The notes under the pieces were generated by a model. That model was not told where the DNA came from, searched no databases, and saw nothing but the letters and a program-made list of their open reading frames with translations. A stretch of DNA of 35,807 bases from Desulfurococcales archaeon (GTDB taxonomy: Archaea; Thermoproteota; Thermoprotei_A; Sulfolobales; NBVN01). The translations under genes and the position numbers were made by a program. The DNA is taken from the NCBI GenBank assembly GCA_015521325.1, contig WAOK01000077.1:1-35807 (forward strand), in the 5' to 3' direction. This document shows, one piece after another, positions 8,233-16,163 of this stretch (positions within the stretch are counted from its first letter, which is position 1; every line of letters starts with the position of its first letter).

Positions 8233-9525
8233 CTAATGCTTGAGTGATTCGGGCCTTGCCCTAATTATCATCTCCCTTATTTCCTCCTTAACCTCCGAGA
8301 GCGGTGCCCTCCTCCTAGCGAGTCCCTCGGCGTAGGCCGCCTCCGCAACCGCCCACGCCTCCTTGACGTAGGCCTCGGCATCGTCCATGCTGGGTATTAT
8401 GTAGTCCCTCCTCAGGCCCCTCTCCTCAGCGTGCTTCGCCAGCGCCTCCGCCGCTGCCACGCACATACCGTCGCTTATTTTCCTGGCCCACGAGCTTAGA
8501 GCGCCCCTGAAAACCGCTGGGAAGCCGAGGGAATTGTTTACCTGGTTCGGGTAGTCTGACCGCCCAGTAGCAACTACGTAGGCACCCGCCTCCAGTGCCT
8601 TCTCAGGGGCTATCTCAGGAACTGGATTGGCTAGGGCGAATACTATGGGCTTGTCAGCCATGAACCTGACCCACTCCGGCCTTATGGTGCCCGGGCCCGG
8701 TCTGCTGGCCGCTATGACTGCGTCAGCCCCCCGGAAGGCCTCCTCCGGCCCTCCCTCCAAGCCGTCCCTATTGGTTATGAGGGATGCCTCGTACCAGTGG
8801 GGCGCTCTCCTCCTAAACTCCTCGAGCCTTGGATGATTTGGGCCGAGGACGCCGATCCCAGGCCTCTCGACCACGACGATGTTCCCTGTGTCGACGCCGT
8901 AGGCCCTCAGGTATCTGAGGACGGAGTAGTTGGCTGCACCGAGGCCGAAGAGCACTATTCTAGCCCTCCTCATGTCCTTCCCGACGAGCTTGAACGCGTT
9001 GATGAGCGCGGCGAGCACCACAAGGGCTGTGCCCTGCTGGTCATCGTGCCAGACCGGTATGTCGAGCTCCTCCCTCAGCCTCTCAAGCAGGGTGAAGCAC
9101 TTAGGGGACTCTATGTCCTCAAGGTTCACGCCCCCGAACGAGGGCTCGAGGGCCTTGACGAAGGAGACGAGCTCGTCGAGACTCCTCAGGTTCGTGACTA
9201 TGGGCACGGCGTCGACGCCGCCCAGTACCTTGAAGAGGAGGGCCTTCCCCTCCATGACGGGGAGGGCGGCGTAGGGGCCCACGTCACCGAGGCCGAGGAC
9301 CCTCGTCCCGTCGCTCACCACCGCGACCGTGTTCCACCTCCAGGTGAGCTCGTTAGCCCTCTCGGGGCCTTCCTTGGCGATCGCCCACGCCGGCCCGGCC
9401 ACGCCCGGCGTGTACCAGATGCTGAAGTCCTCCCTCCCCCTCACCGGGACCTTCGGCACCACCTCTAGCTTCCCCCTGGCCTCGGCATGCCTCCTTATCG
9501 ATTCCTGCCCCCAGTCCTTCGGCAA
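8233..9525 (-). CDS. malic enzyme (malate dehydrogenase, oxaloacetate-decarboxylating)
   Basis: SIWYTPGVAGPAWAI, VSDGTRVLGLGDVGPYAALPVMEGKALLFK, VWHDDQQGTALV, IVLFGLGAANYSVLRYL, FALANPVPEI, ATGRSDYPNQVNNSLGFPA. Confidence 0.93.
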   Translation of the reverse strand: MPKDWGQESIRRHAEARGKLEVVPKVPVRGREDFSIWYTPGVAGPAWAIAKEGPERANELTWRWNTVAVVSDGTRVLGLGDVGPYAALPVMEGKALLFKVLGGVDAVPIVTNLRSLDELVSFVKALEPSFGGVNLEDIESPKCFTLLERLREELDIPVWHDDQQGTALVVLAALINAFKLVGKDMRRARIVLFGLGAANYSVLRYLRAYGVDTGNIVVVERPGIGVLGPNHPRLEEFRRRAPHWYEASLITNRDGLEGGPEEAFRGADAVIAASRPGPGTIRPEWVRFMADKPIVFALANPVPEIAPEKALEAGAYVVATGRSDYPNQVNNSLGFPAVFRGALSSWARKISDGMCVAAAEALAKHAEERGLRRDYIIPSMDDAEAYVKEAWAVAEAAYAEGLARRRAPLSEVKEEIREMIIRARPESLKH

Positions 9526-9531
9526 GGCCCA

Positions 9532-10449
9532 TCACTCCATGCCGAGGTGCTGGAGGGCCCTCCGGTATGTCTCGTGGATCGCCCACGCAGCCTCCTCTAT
9601 CCTGCTGACCTCATGCCTCGGCAGCTTATCGAGTATGTCGGGGCCGAGCTCCCAGTTAACGACCGTCGGGACGCTGACACAGACCTCTGTGGGGAGGTCG
9701 GCTATCCTCCGCGGCGCGGCGATGGATAGAAGCCTGCCCTCGTTCCTCACCATCGAGGAGACTATCTCGGCGAAGGCCGCCGCGGGGCCGTACCTCGTCG
9801 CACCCGCACCCTCAATGATCTCCTCCGAGACCGTCTTCATGTAGTCCTCGACCTCCCTTCTAAGCCCCTCCGGAACCTCCTTACCACCTGCCCGCACCGT
9901 TGACCACAGGATCGTTGCCGCCTTCCCGTGCTCCCCCGCGGCGAAGCCCCTCACTTCAGATCTCCTAACACCCATGACCTCGGCGACCTTCGCCCTCATC
10001 CTGAGCGTCTCCAGGTGTGTCCCGGTGCTTATCACGAACCCCGCCCTCGATAGGTGCTTGAAGAGGGTCGCCATCGCATCGACCGGGTTCGTGACGACGA
10101 CGTACTTCGCGCCGGGGTTCCTCGGGGGAAGTACCTCAGCCAGGAGGGCTATTATCTCGGCGTTCTTCCCGGCGAGGTCCCTCCTACTTATCCTCTGACC
10201 CGGTAGCCTGGGGTAGCCGGCCGAGATTATTATGAGGTCCGCCCCACTGAGGTCATCGTCCTTATCGAACCAGTTGATCTCTGTCTCCAGCCTCAGTCCG
10301 GCGGCCGCGTGCTTGAACTCCTCAGCGACAGCTTTCGCTAGGCCAGGCTTTATGTCCACGAGCGAGAGCTCGTCGGCGAGGCCTCGGGTGAGTATGTGGA
10401 AGGCGGTCGCCCTCCCCACGTTACCCGTGCCGACGACCGCTATATGCAA
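9532..10449 (-). CDS. mdh: malate dehydrogenase (LDH/MDH superfamily)
   Basis: VVGTGNVGRATAFHIL, IIISAGYPRLPGQ..RDLAGKNAEI, VVTNPVDAM, GTHLETLRMR, GEHGKAATILWS; TTG start. Confidence 0.88.
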   Translation of the reverse strand: MHIAVVGTGNVGRATAFHILTRGLADELSLVDIKPGLAKAVAEEFKHAAAGLRLETEINWFDKDDDLSGADLIIISAGYPRLPGQRISRRDLAGKNAEIIALLAEVLPPRNPGAKYVVVTNPVDAMATLFKHLSRAGFVISTGTHLETLRMRAKVAEVMGVRRSEVRGFAAGEHGKAATILWSTVRAGGKEVPEGLRREVEDYMKTVSEEIIEGAGATRYGPAAAFAEIVSSMVRNEGRLLSIAAPRRIADLPTEVCVSVPTVVNWELGPDILDKLPRHEVSRIEEAAWAIHETYRRALQHLGME

Positions 10450-10497
10450 TTACTCCCACCGAGATAATGGCGCCCGCACCCTAATACGCGATCCCGC

Positions 10498-11292
10498 CTA
10501 GCCGAGGTAATCCTTGAGCTCCTCAGCGAACCGCCTCAGTTCCTCGAACTCCCTCAGCAACCTCGGCACCCACCTCCCCTCCCTCTGCCTTACTACCTCA
10601 ACAATTCTCTCCGCCTTACGGAGGTAGTGGTCCCTACGATCGGCGATGCCTGGGTCGAGGTGGGCCCTCCCTATGCTGGCCTTGGACTGGAGCCACAGGA
10701 GCGCTGTACCTGGGTTGAGGGCTTCGGCGTAGCCGTCCTCCCCGAACACCATCAGAACCTCACGGAGGAAGGTATAGGCAACGACCCTCTCGAGGTACTC
10801 GCTGACCCTACTCCTAACCTCCTCAATACCCTCAGAAAGTGAGGCGAGTAACCTCCTGGAATCCTCAGCACCCATGAACCGCACCCTTATCGAGGCACGC
10901 GCGAACGAGCTCCTCAGAGCCGCCTCTAAGGCGTTCCCGCTTAGGTACTCGAGGGTCATCAGGTATGAACTATATATGAAGGACCTAGCGAACCTCTCGA
11001 CAGCCTCCCCACTGTTTTGGGGCACATACGCCACCAAACTCCCCCAGTCGTCCCTTAGGACAGCGGCCACGAACTCGGGCTCTAGGGGATCGACGGCCAC
11101 CAGCTCTCCGCCGACCTCCAGCGCAGGTACTGAGGGGATGAGCGTGTCCACCAGCATGCCGTGCCCGGGGTCAAGCGCTATGATCCTTACATTACTCAGT
11201 AGCCCCTCGTCCTTAAGCCTGTAGAACACCGCCGCGCTTGAGGAGCACGTAGGGTGCAGGTACAGTGTATACATCGAACCACCTACATACAT
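10498..11292 (-). CDS. thioredoxin-fold N-terminal domain protein with helical C-terminal domain
   Basis: YTLYLHPTCSSSAAVFYRL...SVPALEVGGELVAVDPLEPEFVAAVL, thioredoxin/glutaredoxin-like with cis-Pro-like VPAL. Confidence 0.55.
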   Translation of the reverse strand: MYVGGSMYTLYLHPTCSSSAAVFYRLKDEGLLSNVRIIALDPGHGMLVDTLIPSVPALEVGGELVAVDPLEPEFVAAVLRDDWGSLVAYVPQNSGEAVERFARSFIYSSYLMTLEYLSGNALEAALRSSFARASIRVRFMGAEDSRRLLASLSEGIEEVRSRVSEYLERVVAYTFLREVLMVFGEDGYAEALNPGTALLWLQSKASIGRAHLDPGIADRRDHYLRKAERIVEVVRQREGRWVPRLLREFEELRRFAEELKDYLG

Positions 11293-11317
11293 ACAGCCGT
11301 CCTTGAGCGTTAAGTAG

Positions 11318-11680
11318 TCAGTCCTCGCAGACTGAGGAATCTATTTTAACGCCATTAGATCCGAGGACCTCAATTAGGGGCCGGCACCCCCACATGGAGG
11401 CCCTATAGAGCTCCTCCTCAAGGTCCGGGTTACCAGCGAGTAGGGCCAGCGGTTTAAGGAAGAGCGACCTAAATATGAAGACGGCCTCCATATCATCGCC
11501 GTAGAAGTTCCGGAGCACCTCAAGCAACTGCCTCGGCTTCTTGATAACCGCCTCAGCTGGGTCGGTGCCGAGCTCCTTCATGATCACCCTGCCTAGGAGA
11601 ATGTACATGCCGGGAGATCTGGACATTATGTATTTCCTTACGTACTCGCGTATCTCGTTACTTATTCCGGGCACCAGCAC
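11318..11680 (-). CDS. small helical hypothetical protein, translationally coupled to upstream KaiC-like ATPase
   Basis: 120 aa; its start overlaps the end of ORF 11658-13079 by 23 nt on the same strand. Confidence 0.65.
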   Translation of the reverse strand: MLVPGISNEIREYVRKYIMSRSPGMYILLGRVIMKELGTDPAEAVIKKPRQLLEVLRNFYGDDMEAVFIFRSLFLKPLALLAGNPDLEEELYRASMWGCRPLIEVLGSNGVKIDSSVCED

Positions 11681-13079
11681 TCACCTCACATATTGTTTTT
11701 CTTATCTCGTCCGTGCAGAGCTCCACATCATCGTAGTCCAGTACAGCGGGGTCGTTACCGATTCCCCAGATGTAGAGGTGCCTCCTCAGCCTCCTGGAAC
11801 TACCGCCTCTCCGGTAATAGTACTTAACGACGACATCGGCTAAGCCAGCGTTGATGTTGTAGCTCTCCGTATCTATGAAGGCGCCGAGGCGGAAGGTGAG
11901 TATGCCCTTCTTCCTGAAGAAGAGGAGCTGGTTTTTGAGCAGGTCGATGTAGGTGTCTGAGGTGGGGAAGCTCATGTCCGTACCAACGAATATGACGACG
12001 TCCGGCGACCTATCATATATTATTCTCAGCTCCCTCGCGTAGAGCTCCTCAACGCTTAGGGCCGCTGGGTTAAACCCTATTATGTCCATGGTGTATCTCT
12101 CGAACAGATCCATTGCTTCTCTGCCGCACTCAAGCTTCTCAAGATACTCCCTAAGTAACTGGTGGAAGTGCTCAGGCGATAACCTGTAGGTGAATACGAG
12201 TGTCCTTGCCTTATTCATGCCCATGAAGGCGAGGAAGAACGGAAATATCTGGTGCGGCCTGGCGTCGGGCGGGTATGTTATGTAGACCACCATCCCGCCG
12301 TAGAGCCTCCCCACAACGTCTCTTAGGAGGGAGCAGGGCAGTTCGTAGACCTTCTCCGTTAGCCTGCCGGGGATCTCCTCGAGTGGTGGCGGGGCCCACA
12401 CCCTCAGCCCGACACCTCTCTCTATCGAGAACGGTACCCTCGCCATCGTTATGGGCGAGCCCCTAGCCTTCCGTATTTCTACCTCCCTAACGAGGCGGTT
12501 CCTCTGGATACTGTGTTTTAGGAAGAGTATGACGTCCGCAACGAATTCTATGTCACCTATCCCCATCGAGCCGTCGAGGAGCGGTATCTCTGATAGGAGA
12601 ACCATGAGGCCTCCCGTCCTCCTCAGCACCTCCGAGAAGTACTCCTGCAGTACGGACCTGGCCTTCAGATCGTCTCCGAAGGCCTTCAGAATGGGCGTTA
12701 TGGAGTCCACTACAACTATGTCCGGGCTGAATTCCTCTATTTGATGGTTTATGAAGTTCCCGGCCTCGAACCCGCCCTCCTGCCCGGCCATCTGGGGTAG
12801 CTTCACGTACCTGAAGTTCCCGCTGCCCTCGAGGTCCCTAAGCCTGATGCCGAGGAGGTCCATGTACATCATGAACTTATCTCTAGGCTCCTGAACAGAC
12901 ACGTAGAGGCATCTCTTGCCCCTCACAGCGTTGGCGTAGCACATCGTCGCAGCAAGGGTGGTCTTACCGGAGCCGGGGTGACCAGCTATCACAACAAGAG
13001 TCCCTGGTAGGAGGGCTCCCTTGAGCAATACGTCCAGTCCGTCGACGCCGAAGATGAAGTCTTTTCTTTCATACATCAT
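11658..13079 (-). CDS. KaiC/RAD55-like ATPase with second, degenerate RecA-like domain
   Basis: FGVDGLDVLLKGALLPGTLVVIAGHPGSGKTTLAATMCYANA (Walker A), DIVVVDSITPIL (Walker B); C-terminal half repeats the layout but lacks a P-loop (VYITYPPDARPHQI; DVVIFVGTDMSF). Confidence 0.85.
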   Translation of the reverse strand: MMYERKDFIFGVDGLDVLLKGALLPGTLVVIAGHPGSGKTTLAATMCYANAVRGKRCLYVSVQEPRDKFMMYMDLLGIRLRDLEGSGNFRYVKLPQMAGQEGGFEAGNFINHQIEEFSPDIVVVDSITPILKAFGDDLKARSVLQEYFSEVLRRTGGLMVLLSEIPLLDGSMGIGDIEFVADVILFLKHSIQRNRLVREVEIRKARGSPITMARVPFSIERGVGLRVWAPPPLEEIPGRLTEKVYELPCSLLRDVVGRLYGGMVVYITYPPDARPHQIFPFFLAFMGMNKARTLVFTYRLSPEHFHQLLREYLEKLECGREAMDLFERYTMDIIGFNPAALSVEELYARELRIIYDRSPDVVIFVGTDMSFPTSDTYIDLLKNQLLFFRKKGILTFRLGAFIDTESYNINAGLADVVVKYYYRRGGSSRRLRRHLYIWGIGNDPAVLDYDDVELCTDEIRKTICEVSAGARNK

Positions 13080-13161
13080 GCGAACACCCTATGGAATCAC
13101 CCAAATCGTTAGTCCTAAGGTTAAGTATTATTAACGGGACTCATAAAACCATTCCCTCCGA

Positions 13162-13974
13162 TCACACAAAGACGTAATACATGACCAATGCAACAAGAGC
13201 TGACATGACTGCGAGGAGCATCATATTATACCTATGGGATCCGCTCAGGACGCTGAGCACTACACCAGCACCAACGCCCTGCACGTAGAGCGTGTACGCA
13301 CCCAGCGCCTCCACCACAGACTTCACCTGCTCCACGCCCCCAGTGAGTATGTTCTCCGTACCCGCTAGCTCAACAAGGAAGAGGCGAATGACCAGTACTA
13401 GCACGAGCACATACACACCCAGTATCGTTATGAATGTTGCTGCCGCCTGCCTCGCCTGCGCGCGGAGGGCCGACTTAAACTCCGTAAGCTTCTCGAACAC
13501 CTTCCTCATCTCACCGACCGAGGAGTACAGCTGCTCACCGCCGAGGGCGAGTAGCTTTATGTACTCCCTAAAGACCCGGAGGTAGCTAGTGTCCCCAGGA
13601 ACGAGCCTATCCACCACTACGGCGAAGTCTTCCCCCGCCGCCACATACCTGAGCACCCTCTTCATTATGGGGCCGAAGGTCTTCACGTGCTCCGCCCCTT
13701 TCTCGTAGGCAGTGAATATGCTGAGCCCGGCTATCAGGCTCGCCTCAACCGCTGAGAGGAACGTCGGTATCTCGTACTCTATCCTCGTGATTAACCTGTC
13801 CCTCAGGTACTCAGCCACCCCGAAGGGTATGGTCGCTATGAGGAGGGATGCCGTGACCAGCACAGGGCCGGGCCAACCAATCAATGAGGAGAACCCCTTC
13901 TCCATGATCATGTATGTTGCTAGAGCGGTCCCCACGACCGCCGGCAACAGAGCGAGTAAGGCCCTCCTCATCAC
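13162..13974 (-). CDS. type II secretion F-domain membrane protein (TadC/FlaJ half-like)
   Basis: YEIPTFLSAVEASLIAGLSIFTAYEKGAE and multiple TM segments; adjacent to T4P ATPase. Confidence 0.75.
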   Translation of the reverse strand: MMRRALLALLPAVVGTALATYMIMEKGFSSLIGWPGPVLVTASLLIATIPFGVAEYLRDRLITRIEYEIPTFLSAVEASLIAGLSIFTAYEKGAEHVKTFGPIMKRVLRYVAAGEDFAVVVDRLVPGDTSYLRVFREYIKLLALGGEQLYSSVGEMRKVFEKLTEFKSALRAQARQAAATFITILGVYVLVLVLVIRLFLVELAGTENILTGGVEQVKSVVEALGAYTLYVQGVGAGVVLSVLSGSHRYNMMLLAVMSALVALVMYYVFV

Positions 13975-14702
13975 ACCCTCACCCGGTCAATCACTGTCTT
14001 CGCAAGCAGTGCCACAGCACTCATGGCCCCGATACTCATGAGCATGACGAGCACCGCCATGAGGGACGGGTCTATCCCCCCGGACCCGAAGACGAAGAGG
14101 GCTGCGAGGGCAGCAATCGCTGTTAGGGGCGCGAAGACGCCCGCAACGGTGTATATTTCCGTTATCATCGAGAGCTGTTGGGTGACTTTCTCTATCTCCT
14201 TCTCCTTCTCTATAAGGAGGTGAGATAACGTGTCCCTTATGAACGAAACCCCGCCTGTGCCAAACAGCGATGACCTTAGGAGGTTCTCTATGTATGTCCT
14301 GGCCATGCCCTTGAACCCGTCGAAGACCTTCTCCACGGCTTCCTCATGCCCGTACCCAGCCACTAGGTGCCTGTGAAGGAGTAGGAGTACCTTATCATCG
14401 AGCATCTCCGCAGCTCTCCCTAGCGCGTCGCTGGCTGAGAGCCCCGCGGTGAGGTACATGTCCATGAAGAGGTAGAGATACGGTATCTTAGGGGCTAGTT
14501 CCCGGTACGGCTCAACTTGCTTTATCCTGTATACGGCCAGAGACAGTGCCCCGACGGCCAGTAGGGGGAGGCCTATAGTGAACGACAGCACCTCGTTTAG
14601 GAGGCCCAAGAAGCCCGTGATGAGGAAGGCCGCGCCTGTAGAGACTAGGGCGGTGGACGTTATCACCGCCTGCCTAAAGCTCTGTGCTGCTGGGTGTGAC
14701 AC
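13971..14702 (-). CDS. type II secretion F-domain membrane protein (TadB/FlaJ half-like)
   Basis: PYLYLFMDMYLTAGLSASDALGRAAEM..., multiple TM; 4-nt overlap with the next T2SSF-like gene. Confidence 0.75.
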   Translation of the reverse strand: MSHPAAQSFRQAVITSTALVSTGAAFLITGFLGLLNEVLSFTIGLPLLAVGALSLAVYRIKQVEPYRELAPKIPYLYLFMDMYLTAGLSASDALGRAAEMLDDKVLLLLHRHLVAGYGHEEAVEKVFDGFKGMARTYIENLLRSSLFGTGGVSFIRDTLSHLLIEKEKEIEKVTQQLSMITEIYTVAGVFAPLTAIAALAALFVFGSGGIDPSLMAVLVMLMSIGAMSAVALLAKTVIDRVRV

Positions 14703-16143
14703 CGAGCCACCACCTCGTTATCTCCCTTATGAACTCCTCGTAGCTCAGGCCCTTAGCGACCGCCTTCTTTAGGAACTCGGTCTTCTTCTTTATCCCGTTA
14801 AGGAGGTACTCCACGGGTATGCCTTTCTGCTCCGATATCCTTTTGAGGGCGTGTGACGCCTCGGGTCTGTAAGACCTTTTGACGCCTTCCTCAGTTATCC
14901 TCATGCTGTAGACGGTCGTGAACTCGGGTTCGAGCCTCTCGTCGTCGATATCGATCAGGTCAGCTACCTCGACCACGTACCTGTTCACGAGGCCCCCTAT
15001 CCTAACCTTGGCCGCGTGGACTATGGTGTGGAGCTCCCTAATCATGTAGGGCGGTATCTCGAGGGGCTTCATCATGAGTCTCTTCACGAGGGATCTCGGG
15101 CTGTCCGCGTGGACGGTGCTGAGGCCGCCGTGCCCGAGGGATATTGCTTGGAAGAGGGCGTAGGCCTCCTCACCCCTGATCTCCCCGACGATGATGTAGT
15201 CAGGCCTCTGCCTCATCGCCGCCTTCACGAGGTCGAAGAGCGTGACCTTACCGACTGAGTCCAGGGCCTCCTTCGTTACGAGGTAGGACACGTTTGGGTG
15301 GGGTAGGTTTAGCTCCCTGACCTCCTCAACGACCACTATCTTCATGTTGTAGGGGATGAACGAAGCTATAGCGTTTAAGAGGGTGGTCTTCCCCGCCGCT
15401 GTCTCGCCTATGATGAGGATTGATGCCTTATTCTCCACCAGGGTCCACAGGTAAGCGAAGACCTCCGGAGGGGCCATGCCCGACGTTATGAGGTCAAGGA
15501 CGGAGAGCGGTACCTTCCTATGCTTCCGGATAACTACCTGCGCCCCCGTCGGCGAGACTGCCTCATGGACTATGTGCACCCTCAGCCCTCCAGGCATTGT
15601 GGCGTCCACGATCGGCCTGGTGTATGAGACCTGCTTGCCGCTCACGAACATTATCTTCTGGAGGTGTCTCCTAAGCTCTGACTCGTCCTCGAAGACTACG
15701 TTAGTTGGGAGGAGGTCGTACTTCGTGTACCAGACGAAGACCGGTTTCCCCACGCCGGAAACGTGTATGTCCTCTATGTTCGGGTCCCTAATGAGGGGGT
15801 CGAGCTTGCCGAACCCTATCAGGTCCCTCTCGAGGTAGTATAGGATGTAGTTGACCCTCTCCTCGGGGGGTTTCTTTGTCCTCATTATTTTCTTGTAGTA
15901 CTTCACTATGAGGGGCCTCACCCTCTCCCTGAACCCCTCCCTGTCAGTGAGGTCTATGTTGAGGTTGTACAGTATCTCGTCCTTGACAGCCCTGTAGACC
16001 TCCCATTCTTTCTCAGTGAGCTCCGGCTCAATCACCTCGTACATCATCCCCCTGTCGGGGTCGAAGACAAGCCTTGCCCGGGTGTAGGGACCCAGCTCGT
16101 ACTCAGTCACCACTGTCCTTGCGGTGTCCTCACTCACGGCCAC
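14674..16143 (-). CDS. type IV filament assembly ATPase (TadA/FlaI/VirB11 family)
   Basis: ILIIGETAAGKTTLLNAIASFIP (Walker A), IVVVEEVRELNLPH, DYIIVGEIRGEEAYALFQAISLGHGGLSTVHADS. Confidence 0.92.
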   Translation of the reverse strand: MAVSEDTARTVVTEYELGPYTRARLVFDPDRGMMYEVIEPELTEKEWEVYRAVKDEILYNLNIDLTDREGFRERVRPLIVKYYKKIMRTKKPPEERVNYILYYLERDLIGFGKLDPLIRDPNIEDIHVSGVGKPVFVWYTKYDLLPTNVVFEDESELRRHLQKIMFVSGKQVSYTRPIVDATMPGGLRVHIVHEAVSPTGAQVVIRKHRKVPLSVLDLITSGMAPPEVFAYLWTLVENKASILIIGETAAGKTTLLNAIASFIPYNMKIVVVEEVRELNLPHPNVSYLVTKEALDSVGKVTLFDLVKAAMRQRPDYIIVGEIRGEEAYALFQAISLGHGGLSTVHADSPRSLVKRLMMKPLEIPPYMIRELHTIVHAAKVRIGGLVNRYVVEVADLIDIDDERLEPEFTTVYSMRITEEGVKRSYRPEASHALKRISEQKGIPVEYLLNGIKKKTEFLKKAVAKGLSYEEFIREITRWWLGVTPSSTEL

Positions 16144-16163
16144 GGCTCAACCACCTCCGCTGC

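Noticed and set aside
8797-9468. 223-aa plus-strand ORF antisense to malic enzyme
   Set aside because: The malic enzyme on the minus strand has clear conserved motifs; this is a GC-driven antisense ORF.
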